Assembly (NCBI GenBank): GCA_947632505.1
Contig: CANRPN010000005.1
Span: forward strand, 1 to 44,969
Direction: 5' to 3'
Source: an uncultured Clostridia bacterium
Lineage (GTDB): Bacteria; Bacillota; Clostridia; Christensenellales; Borkfalkiaceae
DNA length: 44,969 nt
In this document: positions 16,470 to 23,370 of the stretch, piece after piece
How the letters are laid out: every line of letters starts with the position of its first letter
Position numbering within the stretch: the first letter of the stretch is position 1
The notes under the pieces: model-generated
Seen by the model: the letters and a program-made list of their open reading frames with translations, nothing else
What the model was told of the DNA's origin: nothing
The model's database searches: none
Program-made: the position numbers and the translations under genes

Positions 16470-16488
16470 AGTTTCACCTCCGCAAATC

Positions 16489-16517
16489 ATTATACTCCCA
16501 TAATACTGGGAAGTCAA
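16489..16517 (-). promoter_or_regulatory. Promoter of the zinc-ribbon operon with the operator in its spacer
   Basis: On the minus strand TTGACT (plus 16512-16517) and TATAAT (plus 16489-16494) are separated by 17 bases. Those 17 bases contain a 16-bp palindrome, so a bound repressor would cover the whole polymerase contact region. Confidence 0.8.
16496..16511. promoter_or_regulatory. Operator O1 for the XRE regulator
   Basis: TCCCA-TAATAC-TGGGA, a 5-bp inverted repeat with a 6-base centre. It has the same arms as O2 and lies between the -35 and -10 boxes of the minus-strand promoter. Confidence 0.7.
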
Positions 16518-16524
16518 GCATTTT

Positions 16525-16540
16525 TCCCAGTATTGTGGGA
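16525..16540. promoter_or_regulatory. Operator O2 for the XRE regulator
   Basis: TCCCA-GTATTG-TGGGA has the same arms and spacing as O1, with centres 29 bp apart. It lies 10 bases upstream of the xre start codon, a position fit for autorepression. Confidence 0.7.
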
Positions 16541-16550
16541 AAATATTTTT

Positions 16551-16757
16551 ATGGATAGCATTTTTGCGGAACGATTAAAAGAGCTACGCCAAGAAAAACA
16601 AATCGGCCAAGTACAACTTGCAAAAGAACTTGATGTTGGAAAGTCGATCATAAGTCTATGGGAAAGAGGAGAGTGCGAACCCACCCTATCAAAGCTCATT
16701 TTGATCGCAAAATATTTTCATGTGTCTATTGATTATCTCGCGGGCATTGAAAATTGA
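16551..16757 (+). CDS. XRE-family helix-turn-helix repressor
   Basis: The ATG at 16551 gives 68 residues, nearly all of them the Cro/C1-type helix-turn-helix: LKELRQEKQIGQVQLAKEL, then the recognition helix region VGKSIISLWERGE, and the closing LAKYF-like segment before IDYLAG. There is no effector domain, so it is a minimal DNA-binding protein, probably a dimer. It is divergent from the zinc-ribbon operon and two matched palindromes lie between them. The upstream reading frame continues back for about 100 codons but is antisense to the zinc-ribbon gene and is not coding. No strong ribosome binding site precedes the ATG. Confidence 0.88.
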   Translation: MDSIFAERLKELRQEKQIGQVQLAKELDVGKSIISLWERGECEPTLSKLILIAKYFHVSIDYLAGIEN

Positions 16758-16806
16758 GCATGTTTCGGTCGTCTTTTTGCTCGGCAGTCTAAGGAACAAA
16801 TTTTTT

Positions 16807-16845
16807 CCACGGAAAAAGGGAACGCGGTTGCGTTCCCTTTTTCCG

Positions 16846-16848
<3 letters not shown>
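16807..16848. terminator. Bidirectional terminator between xre and tRNA-Thr
   Basis: A perfect 19-bp stem (16807-16825 with 16830-16848) with a 4-base loop. The inner part GGGAACGC...GCGTTCCC is followed by TTTTT in both directions. It ends xre on the plus strand and tRNA-Thr on the minus strand. The outermost three bases of the right arm are the encoded CCA of the tRNA. Confidence 0.85.
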
Positions 16849-16921
<73 letters not shown>

Positions 16922-17422
16922 ATATTAAATTGTTATTCATGCGGTCGGACTGCCGACCTCTCTCGGGCGGTGGAACCCGCCCTCGGTCGCGCGAAAAGCG
17001 ACGAATGCTTTTCGCTCAGTTCGCGCCGCGCCAATGTCCTACGGACATTCACAGAACACGCCGACCTTCTCGGGCGGTGGAACCCGCCCTCAGTCACGCG
17101 AAAAGCGACAAATGCTTTTCGCTCAGTTCGCGCCGCGCCAATGTCCTACGGACATTCACAGAACACGCCGACCTCTCTCGGGCGGTGGAACCCACCCTCG
17201 GTCACGCGAAAAGCAACAAATGCTTTTCGCTCAGTTCGCGCCGCGCAAACAGTTCACCGAACTGTTTGCAGAACGCGTCGCTCACCCTTACCAAGGATGC
17301 GCCGTCGTTGCTGTCGTCACTATGACGCACCAACAACGTTTGTTAGCATAACAAAATATGCGCCAAAAGTCAAGCGATAATCAAAAGAAATTTCAAAATT
17401 CCCCAAAGAAAATTTTTACCGT
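16922..17422. other. 501-base gene-free stretch between tRNA-Thr and the ABC importer
   Basis: It holds three hairpin-rich repeats, fragments of tRNA-Thr at each end of the array, and about 80 AT-rich bases before the ABC ATPase stop. Overlapping open frames exist on the plus strand through the repeats, but all three frames are open with the same arginine-rich text, which is what a GC-rich repeat without stops gives. I see no gene. Confidence 0.7.
16945..17302. repeat. Three tandem 107-110 bp repeats bracketed by tRNA-Thr fragments
   Basis: Units begin at about 16952, 17060 and 17167. Each has up to three inverted repeats: the GGGCGG...CCGCCC hairpin, GCGAAAAGC...GCTTTTCGC, and a third hairpin. 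At the left edge 16945-16960 is identical to bases 16864-16879 of tRNA-Thr; at the right edge 17281-17302 matches 21 of 22 bases of its anticodon arm. Both fragments are in tRNA order and orientation. Confidence 0.85.
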
Positions 17423-18118
17423 TTACAGCAGCGTCTGCGTAAGCAACGTTTCCTCCTTGGGCGGCGACAAAAAATCCCGCGGAAAAGGCGCATTGATCGG
17501 CAGGTCGAGCACGATCTCTCCATGTTTCAACACAAGCGCGCGGTGAGCAAGCAGAGCCGCCTCCCGTACCTCGTGCGTGACAAACACGACCGTGCTCCCC
17601 CGCTCCTGCCATAATTCATAGACGAGCGAAATGAGCGAGCGTTTGATCGCAAGATCGAGCGAAGAAAAGGGTTCGTCCATGAGAAGCAGATCGTGCGGAA
17701 ACAGAAAGGCGCGCGCAATGGCGACCCGCTGTTTCTCCCCGCCCGAAAGTTCGTGGGGAAGTGCGTTTTCCCGTCCGCCGAGCCCGACGCGGGCAAGCAT
17801 TTCCCCGATCTTTCCCCAAACCTCTTTGGACAGAACGAATTTGCAATTCCCCTCCGCCGTGAGATTCGGAAGAAGCATACAGTCCTGAAAGAGATAACTG
17901 CACCCCACTCTGCGCTTTGGATTTTTGCCGCTCTTGCCGTCGATCTCCCCTTCGTAGGGAAGCATGCCCGCCAAAATACGCAAAAGGGTCGTCTTTCCCG
18001 CGCCGTTTTCGCCGAGCACCGCCGTGATCTTCCCCTCCTCGAACGTGAGGTCGATATTTTTCAGCGCGGCCTTTTCGCCGTAATATTTTCCGACGTTTTT
18101 CAAAATCATGCGCGCCAC
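17423..18118 (-). CDS. ABC transporter ATP-binding protein, NitT/TauT type
   Basis: The 231-residue protein has the full ABC ATPase set: Walker A GENGAGKTT at 36-44, Q-loop at Gln78, signature LSGGEKQR at 124-131, Walker B LLLMDEP at 144-150, and the switch histidine His182. The short size and the neighbours place it with SsuB/TauB/ThiZ-type importers. It powers uptake through the permease whose gene overlaps its start by 13 bases. The substrate is not evident. It is the last gene of the operon; I see no strong terminator after it. Confidence 0.93.
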   Translation of the reverse strand: MARMILKNVGKYYGEKAALKNIDLTFEEGKITAVLGENGAGKTTLLRILAGMLPYEGEIDGKSGKNPKRRVGCSYLFQDCMLLPNLTAEGNCKFVLSKEVWGKIGEMLARVGLGGRENALPHELSGGEKQRVAIARAFLFPHDLLLMDEPFSSLDLAIKRSLISLVYELWQERGSTVVFVTHEVREAALLAHRALVLKHGEIVLDLPINAPFPRDFLSPPKEETLLTQTLL

Positions 18119-18849
18119 CTCACGATGAGCTTATAAGAGAGCAGACACAGCCCTTCGAGCAAAAATCCCGCGACGATGCTGAAAAGCGTGAGCGCCATGA
18201 GGGTGGGCATCTGCGTAAACATCTTCGCCTCCTGCATGAGACCGCCGAGGCTGCGATAGGTATTGGCGAGCACTTCCCCCGAGATCGTGATTTTCAGTCC
18301 CATGGAGAAGATCCCGCCCGCCTGTTTGAGCACGGGCGGCGCAACGAGCGGAAGATACATTTGGGTCAGTTTTCGTCCCGCACCCACTCCGAACGCCCGC
18401 GCAAGCTCCCCATAGCCCGCCTCTACCTCGTCGAGCGCGGCAAGCGTCGCCGCATAAAAGGACGGAAACAGCACCAAAAGCGACACGATGACGGGCGCAA
18501 TGCGGGGATTCGTCCAGATAAGCAGAATGAGGATGATCGCCATCGTCGGCACGGTGCGCAAAACGGACACGATCGGCGCAAAAAACGCCCGCACCGCCCT
18601 GTGGAGATCGGCGACGAGCGCCAATCCCACACCGAGCAGAAGCGAAAACAAAAAGGCAAGAAAGGTCCTGAGAAGCGTGTTTCCGAGCGCGCGCCAAAAG
18701 GCGGCGTCTAAAAAGAGCCGCCCCATTTCACGGCATGCGTCCCAAAAGGAGGGAAGCACATATTCGTTGCGCACGATTGCCGCGGCGATCAGCCACGCCG
18801 CCCACAGAACGACGAGCGCGAGCGCGGAAAACAACAGTTCCTTCTTCAA
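18106..18849 (-). CDS. ABC transporter permease, NitT/TauT type
   Basis: The 247-residue protein has six predicted membrane helices and the cytoplasmic EAA coupling loop ALDEVEAGYGELARAFGVG followed by YLPL, as in SsuC/TauC-type permeases. It forms the membrane channel, probably as a homodimer, with the ATPase encoded downstream. Its start lies 3 bases after the stop of the substrate-binding lipoprotein gene. It imports a small solute; candidates in this family include alkanesulfonates, nitrate, pyrimidine precursors of thiamine and riboflavin. None can be chosen from sequence. Confidence 0.92.
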   Translation of the reverse strand: MKKELLFSALALVVLWAAWLIAAAIVRNEYVLPSFWDACREMGRLFLDAAFWRALGNTLLRTFLAFLFSLLLGVGLALVADLHRAVRAFFAPIVSVLRTVPTMAIILILLIWTNPRIAPVIVSLLVLFPSFYAATLAALDEVEAGYGELARAFGVGAGRKLTQMYLPLVAPPVLKQAGGIFSMGLKITISGEVLANTYRSLGGLMQEAKMFTQMPTLMALTLFSIVAGFLLEGLCLLSYKLIVRWRA

Positions 18850-18852
18850 AAC

Positions 18853-19941
18853 TTAACCCATGTAAAAAAATTCGTCCGCGGGCTGTGCCGTGGAATTGGG
18901 ATTGACCGCAATGAGTTTTTCGAGGAAACTCACGACCTTCGCCTTACAATCCTTGCTCGCCGTAAAGCGCACGGAGCAGCGGGAAACGACCTCTTTCGTC
19001 AAATTTTTGTCGCTGAACGAGGGGGTGACTCCGTCCTCGCGCTCTTCGTCCAAGAGGCGCAAAATTTCGTCTACCGTCGCATTTTCGAGGAAGTTTGCGC
19101 TTTTTTCAAGATACCCGAGGAAGGTTTTCACGTCGTTCAAACGGTTTTCTATCACGCTTTTTTTGGCGACGACAGCTGCCTGAGGGTACCCCCCCTCTTC
19201 GCCGTAGAGCGCTTGCAGATCGCCCGCCATTTTGAACGGCTTTTGCGCGGTCGCGGTGCCCTTGATCTTTGCGCTTGCGGCGGGTTCAGGGCAGAGATAG
19301 TAATCGCAGCCGCCCGCGGGCGTGACGTTTTCGGGGGTAAAGGCGACGAGGTTGACTTTCGCCGCGTCCCCTTCCGCCTGCGCGCTCTCGATCGTCTGAT
19401 AGGGAATGTCATAATTGCTCAAAACAAGCTGTAAGGTAAGCCCCGGGACCTTGGGAAGCTGCACCACTCCTACTTTCTTGCCGACGAGAGAGGTTTTGAG
19501 GTTCTCCGCGGTGAGTTCGGCGTTGTCGCCCGTCGTGATGAAATAGAGATTGCCGTTCGTCACAGTGCCGAGCATTTGATAGACGGAACCCGTGCCGAGT
19601 ATTTTTGCCGCATCATTCACGGGGAGCACGCAGATGTCCGCTTTGGGATTTGCGCCCGTGACATAGGTCGTGATGGTGTCCGCATTCACGATGTCGAAGT
19701 CGAAGAGTTCATCCTCCTTCTTGTCCTCCTCCGAGATCGCATAGCAGAGCGAGAGCGCGGGTGCGCCGTCGGGAGAGACGACTTCGAGGTCTGCGAGCAC
19801 AGCGGGCGGATTGTTGTTGCCGTTATTGCCGTTGTTCCCCCCATTGCCGCCGTTGTTCGTTCCGCCATCGCAAGCCGCGATGCCGAAAGTTGCGCCCGCA
19901 AGGAGCGCAGTTGCCATGATCCCTGCAAATAATTTTTTCAT
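18853..19941 (-). CDS. ABC transporter substrate-binding lipoprotein
   Basis: The 362-residue protein starts with a lipoprotein signal peptide (MKKLFAGIMATALLAG...) whose lipobox IAAC places the lipidated cysteine at residue 24. A flexible Gly/Asn linker (residues about 25-47) follows, then a periplasmic-binding fold of the NMT1/THI5/SsuA type, with segments such as LVGKKVGVVQLPKVPG and PQAAVVAKKSVIENR. It captures the solute outside the cell and delivers it to the permease encoded next. The ATG follows AGGAG. No riboswitch is visible in the 67-base upstream gap. Confidence 0.85.
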   Translation of the reverse strand: MKKLFAGIMATALLAGATFGIAACDGGTNNGGNGGNNGNNGNNNPPAVLADLEVVSPDGAPALSLCYAISEEDKKEDELFDFDIVNADTITTYVTGANPKADICVLPVNDAAKILGTGSVYQMLGTVTNGNLYFITTGDNAELTAENLKTSLVGKKVGVVQLPKVPGLTLQLVLSNYDIPYQTIESAQAEGDAAKVNLVAFTPENVTPAGGCDYYLCPEPAASAKIKGTATAQKPFKMAGDLQALYGEEGGYPQAAVVAKKSVIENRLNDVKTFLGYLEKSANFLENATVDEILRLLDEEREDGVTPSFSDKNLTKEVVSRCSVRFTASKDCKAKVVSFLEKLIAVNPNSTAQPADEFFYMG

Positions 19942-20008
19942 ACTTCGGTTTTTCTCCTAAAAGATTTTTGATTGATTTGAGAGGCGCTTTCAAAGATTTT
20001 CCATGAAC

Positions 20009-20257
20009 TCAGTATTTACTGAACAGCGTCTTTGCCGTGACCCCATTGAGCTGACCGATCTTGCCCGTCAAAGCGTTGATCGCACCCGCAGGCGCGTCCA
20101 TGACGACGCAGATGACAGACACCTCTTTTTCATGATAAGGTATCCCCATTCTGCCGACGATGTATTCTCCGTATTCGGACAGGAGTGCGTTGAGTTTTGC
20201 TGCTTCTTCCCGCTTTTCCAAAATGACCGAAAGGACGGCAATGCGTTTTTCTTCCAT
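20009..20257 (-). CDS. TM1266-like iron-only hydrogenase system putative regulator
   Basis: I set the start at the ATG at 20255-20257, which follows AAAGGGGG, giving 82 residues beginning MEEKRIAVLSVILEKRE. The text LSEYGEYIVGRMGIPYHEKEVSVICVVMDAP with AINALTGKIGQL matches the small ferredoxin-fold proteins labelled putative iron-only hydrogenase system regulators (TM1266 type), which resemble ACT/NikR C-terminal domains. It has no DNA-binding domain of its own. No hydrogenase gene is in the window. It lies 67 bases upstream of the ABC importer and may share its transcript. Confidence 0.75.
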   Translation of the reverse strand: MEEKRIAVLSVILEKREEAAKLNALLSEYGEYIVGRMGIPYHEKEVSVICVVMDAPAGAINALTGKIGQLNGVTAKTLFSKY

Positions 20258-20267
20258 AAAAAAATCC

Positions 20268-20290
20268 CCCTTTGCGGCAAGGGCAAAAGG
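20268..20290 (-). promoter_or_regulatory. Hairpin that could hide the ribosome binding site of the TM1266-like gene
   Basis: On the minus strand CCTTTTGC and GCAAAGGG can form an 8-bp stem (one G-T pair) with a 7-base loop. The 3' arm contains the ribosome binding site. A second small hairpin, GCGC-AAGAAT-GCGC, lies at 20297-20310. The predicted leader is about 110 bases. Confidence 0.35.
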
Positions 20291-20376
20291 AGAACGGCGC
20301 AAGAATGCGCATGAAAACATTCTTAACTTTTCACCCCTTTGCCGTCAGATCTCTCTTTCCGCTCAGGAACATGCGT

Positions 20377-20405
20377 ATTATAGCACATCTGTTTGAAAAA
20401 CGCAA
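20377..20405 (-). promoter_or_regulatory. Sigma-A promoter of the TM1266-like gene
   Basis: On the minus strand TTGCGT, a 17-base spacer and TATAAT. The predicted start near 20370 leaves a leader of about 112 bases. Confidence 0.65.
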
Positions 20406-20441
20406 GGGAATATTCGCGAAAATTTTCCGCATACTGTTGCC

Positions 20442-20825
20442 ATGAAAAAGAAATTTTTAGCTTTGATGTTGACACTCTTCTGCGTGTGCGGCGCAGTCGC
20501 TTGCAACGGCAGCGGAAACGCAGCGCAAAGGAGCATTCCCGAACAAGAGCAAACGACCGAAGACGATTGCCCGGACGGAAACTGTCCAAAGGAAGATGAC
20601 TGCCCGGACGGAAACTGTCCAAAAGAGGGTGATTGCCCGGACGGAAACTGTCCAAAAGAGGATGATTGCCCGGACGGAAACTGTCCAAAAGAGAAACACA
20701 GGAACAGCCGAAGGGTCCCCGTACACCCTCTGCCTCCCGTGCCGAAGAGACTGCCCGACGACCCGCTTTTTCCGCCCCGCTTTCCGATCAGGCCGACGCC
20801 GCCGCTGCCGGAACCCAATCTTTGA
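20442..20825 (+). CDS. Lipoprotein with four CPDGNC repeats and a proline-rich tail
   Basis: The 127-residue protein has a lipoprotein signal peptide with the lipidated cysteine at residue 21 (GAVAC). Residues 41-84 are four tandem copies of the 11-residue unit DDCPDGNCPKE (the third starts G). Each unit supplies two cysteines four apart plus acidic residues, suited to metal binding or disulfide bonding. The tail from about residue 91 is rich in proline. I recognise no family. There is no clear ribosome binding site before the ATG. It is followed by a good terminator, so it is monocistronic. It would be exposed on the outer face of the membrane. Confidence 0.7.
   Translation: MKKKFLALMLTLFCVCGAVACNGSGNAAQRSIPEQEQTTEDDCPDGNCPKEDDCPDGNCPKEGDCPDGNCPKEDDCPDGNCPKEKHRNSRRVPVHPLPPVPKRLPDDPLFPPRFPIRPTPPLPEPNL
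20562..20693 (+). repeat. Four tandem 33-bp coding repeats
   Basis: The repeats are in frame and encode the CPDGNC units. The central bases of each unit (TGCCCGGACGGAAACTGTCC, with one third-position exception) are conserved, so the expansion is recent or still exchanging by recombination. Confidence 0.9.
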
Positions 20826-20830
20826 AGATC

Positions 20831-20853
20831 GCCTCGGACACCCGAGGCTTTTT
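20831..20853 (+). terminator. Terminator after the CPDGNC lipoprotein gene
   Basis: GCCTCGG and CCGAGGC form a 7-bp stem with an ACAC loop, followed by five T residues, 5 bases after the stop codon. Confidence 0.85.
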
Positions 20854-20854
20854 C

Positions 20855-20883
20855 TTGACAAACAAATTGTAATATGATAAAAT
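20855..20883 (+). promoter_or_regulatory. Consensus sigma-A promoter
   Basis: TTGACA, a 17-base spacer and TAAAAT. It drives the membrane-protein gene at 20911 with a leader of about 20 bases and begins immediately after the preceding terminator. Confidence 0.85.
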
Positions 20884-20910
20884 GACAAAAAAACAAATGA
20901 GGCGCTATCC

Positions 20911-21687
20911 GTGGAGATCATTGCGCAAAGAGTTTTTAATCCCCTCTATATCTACCTCGACATCGGGTTTTTGGCGGTACTCTGTGTTCTTCTTGCTCTC
21001 AAAAAGAAATATCTTACCCTCGTTTGGGGTATCTTCGGCGGAGCGCTCTACATGGTCGTGGACTACGGCATCTTCCACCTGCTCACCCATTCACGCTCCA
21101 TTGAAGGAGGTGACCTGTTTTGGGTACTGCTTTGGATGAGCATGAGTTACGGGATCACCAATTTCGTGTGGATCTGGCTTTGGTTTGCCAAGGACAAGCA
21201 CCTCGTCGAATGGTCCCTTCTCATCGTGATCTGGTGGATCGCCGCGCCCCTTCTCGCAAATACTTTTGGGCAGAATCTGACTCCGATCAAAATTCAGCGC
21301 ACCACGGGTTCCTATCACGGCTATATGGCGCTCATTCTGATCGCGGGCTATGCCATAGCCATCGGCTATAATCTCTTTCAGAAGGACAAAACCAAACGCT
21401 TTCCGCTCCTGTGGATGCTTGCGATCGGCGTACTCGTACAATTTGCGTGGGAATTTTCTCTGCTCATCGGCGGCATTCGAAGTGCGGAGATCGCCGATTG
21501 GGGACAGAAACTTACAACGCTCATCGTCAATTCCCTGCTCGAAACCAACCTCGGCGCGGTACCCATCTTCTGCATCTATGCGCTGGTGACGGCGAAGCTC
21601 ACCGAGACTTTCAAGCGTCGGGACGTCCCCGTGAAATTCACCGAGCGCATTGCCGAGCTCAACGCGCTGCGTGTAAAAGACAGATAA
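20911..21687 (+). CDS. Seven- or eight-helix membrane protein of unknown function
   Basis: The start is a GTG at 20911, placed by a GAGG 8 bases upstream and by the promoter; it gives 258 residues. The protein is strongly hydrophobic with about seven membrane helices and many tryptophans (WIWLWFAKD, IVIWWIAAP). Charged residues lie within membrane segments, for example GALYMVVDYGIFHLL and VQFAWEFSLL. The C-terminal 25 residues are soluble. I do not recognise the family. It is transcribed alone, between a terminator on each side. Confidence 0.75.
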   Translation: MEIIAQRVFNPLYIYLDIGFLAVLCVLLALKKKYLTLVWGIFGGALYMVVDYGIFHLLTHSRSIEGGDLFWVLLWMSMSYGITNFVWIWLWFAKDKHLVEWSLLIVIWWIAAPLLANTFGQNLTPIKIQRTTGSYHGYMALILIAGYAIAIGYNLFQKDKTKRFPLLWMLAIGVLVQFAWEFSLLIGGIRSAEIADWGQKLTTLIVNSLLETNLGAVPIFCIYALVTAKLTETFKRRDVPVKFTERIAELNALRVKDR

Positions 21688-21692
21688 GTACG

Positions 21693-21723
21693 AAAAAAGC
21701 CCGCACTGCTGCGAGGCTTTTTT
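21693..21723. terminator. Bidirectional terminator between convergent genes
   Basis: AAAAAAGCC-CGCA and TGCG-A-GGCTTTTTT form a stem with one bulged A and a CTGC loop. T runs lie on both sides. It can end both the plus-strand membrane-protein gene and the minus-strand histidine-kinase transcript. Confidence 0.75.
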
Positions 21724-21872
21724 CATACAAAGTTTTTTTTGCTCTCAATGGGACGACGGCGAAAGAAAACGCCGATATGGCAACAACAATGGATATGATC
21801 TTCTTCATCTTTTCATCTCTTATAGAGAAAAAGAACGGAGGTGATGTTTTGTCCCGCTTTTTCGGAAAAAAA

Positions 21873-23369
21873 TCAATTCGTTTCATCGGGCGGAAGCGGG
21901 AAATCCACCCAAAAACAACTCCCTTTCCCCTCTTCGGACTGTACCCCGAAGGGAATGTTGTATTTAAGCAGCACATTTTTGACAATGGAAAGTCCCAGTC
22001 CCGTCCCCTGCACGGGCCGCTTGTGCAGCTCGGAAGAACGGTAATATCGTTCCCAAATGGTGTTGATCTCCTCGGGCGGGATCCCCTTTCCGCTGTCCTG
22101 CACTTCGAAGCGGGCGCTGCGGTTCCCCCTCTTCAAACGCACAATTACCTTTTTATCTTCACCCGTATAATTGATGGCGTTGCCGATAAGGTTGTAGAGT
22201 ACCTGTTCCACACGCGCTTTGCCCGCATAGGTATAGATGTCGTCATCAATGTCCGTTTCGAGCGCGTACCCCTGTGTTTCGGTAAGATAACCGAAGCGGC
22301 CAACCACGGCATATACATCCTCAGTAAGATTGAACACCGTGCGCTCGGCTTCGTCTATACCCGCCTGTAAGCGGGAAAGATCGAGCACGTCTCCCACCAA
22401 TGCCGCAAGACGGTCCGCTTCGTCGATGATGATCCCGGTATGCTTTTCCCGCTTTTCGGGATCGTCCCCCGAGATCTCGCGGATCATAGCGGCATAGGCC
22501 TTGATCATGGTGAGCGGAGTTTTGAAGTCATGCGAAACGTTTGCGATCAGCTCTTTTTGCATCCGATCCGTCTTTCCGATCTCACTGCTCGCATAATCCA
22601 AAGATTTATTCAATTCGTTGAGTTCCAAACAAAAATATCGCTTTTCCCCGCTTCCCTCATAATTGCCTCGCGCAAGCTCCTTGGCGCGCTCTGTGACCTC
22701 CGTTACGGGCTTTGTGATGAGCATGGACACAAATCCGCTCACGAGAAATGAGAGCACGACGGCAAAGAGCGCAGTTATGAGAGAAAACCACATCATATCG
22801 GCGGTGAGGCGGTGAAGCATCTCGAAAGAGCTCGTCAGATAGAGGTAATAGACCTCATTGTCCCACATTCGCACAGCAAGCGCATAGCCGGAGTATTCGG
22901 GCGTCGTGATCTGCGCTTGCGCATCGGTCACGTCGATCTGCTTTCCCTTCTCTGCCATCTCTTCCACGAAGGCCTCTATCCGCTCGCGCACGGTCGCAAC
23001 GACCGTTTGATAATCCTGCCCGTCCGGCTCTTCGGGAAGCTCGGGAAAGACAAAAATACCGTTTTCCGAAAAGAGATATGCGCTTACATTGTATTGGTTT
23101 GTAACGGAAAGCATCAGCGTGCTGATCTTGGCGGGCGGCAGTTCGTCAGAAAGGCTCTCGCGCAGGCGAAACGCCGCTTCGTGCAAACTTTTTGACATCT
23201 GCTCACGATAGCGCCTGTCGAGTTCATAGTTCTGAATAAATGTGCAGATCACGATCAGCAACACGGCAAACAAGAGGAAGCACAGCCAAAGGATCAGATT
23301 GAGATTGAGTGGGCGCACATGCACACCGCTCTTTTTCTTGTTCGTTCTCTTTTTTGAAGAATTTTGCAT
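21873..23369 (-). CDS. Two-component sensor histidine kinase
   Basis: I use the ATG at 23367-23369, one base after the response-regulator stop, giving 498 residues; a TTG 24 bases upstream is the alternative. Two membrane helices (about 23-45 and 192-216) flank an extracytoplasmic sensor region of roughly 145 residues, followed by a HAMP-type linker (ITKPVTEVTERAKELARGNY). The phosphoacceptor His280 is in NVSHDFKTPLT. The ATPase domain has an N-box (LYNLIGNAINYT), DSGKGIPPE and GTGLGLSIVKNV. It autophosphorylates and passes phosphate to the regulator encoded upstream. The signal is unknown; no obvious ligand-binding motif is in the sensor part. Confidence 0.93.
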   Translation of the reverse strand: MQNSSKKRTNKKKSGVHVRPLNLNLILWLCFLLFAVLLIVICTFIQNYELDRRYREQMSKSLHEAAFRLRESLSDELPPAKISTLMLSVTNQYNVSAYLFSENGIFVFPELPEEPDGQDYQTVVATVRERIEAFVEEMAEKGKQIDVTDAQAQITTPEYSGYALAVRMWDNEVYYLYLTSSFEMLHRLTADMMWFSLITALFAVVLSFLVSGFVSMLITKPVTEVTERAKELARGNYEGSGEKRYFCLELNELNKSLDYASSEIGKTDRMQKELIANVSHDFKTPLTMIKAYAAMIREISGDDPEKREKHTGIIIDEADRLAALVGDVLDLSRLQAGIDEAERTVFNLTEDVYAVVGRFGYLTETQGYALETDIDDDIYTYAGKARVEQVLYNLIGNAINYTGEDKKVIVRLKRGNRSARFEVQDSGKGIPPEEINTIWERYYRSSELHKRPVQGTGLGLSIVKNVLLKYNIPFGVQSEEGKGSCFWVDFPLPPDETN

Positions 23370-23370
23370 A

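Noticed and set aside
15612-16757. Classical toxin-antitoxin locus
   Set aside because: The XRE protein and divergent operon suggest it, but neither partner has a recognised toxin fold, so only an unknown module is claimed.
16952-17276. Possible CRISPR array
   Set aside because: There are only three units of about 107 bp with no distinct short repeats and unique spacers, and no cas genes.
16930-17380. Three overlapping plus-strand frames of 105-136 codons
   Set aside because: They all lie in the hairpin repeats and repeat the same arginine/serine-rich text in different frames; there is no ribosome binding site.
20323-20921. Minus-strand frames with repeats such as DSFRPGNHPLL
   Set aside because: They are antisense readings of the CPDGNC repeats and have no expression signals.
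21659-21808. A 49-residue minus-strand peptide starting MKKIISIVVAISAF
   Set aside because: It looks like a signal peptide, but the frame runs through the bidirectional terminator and into the end of the convergent gene, and its ribosome binding site is weak.
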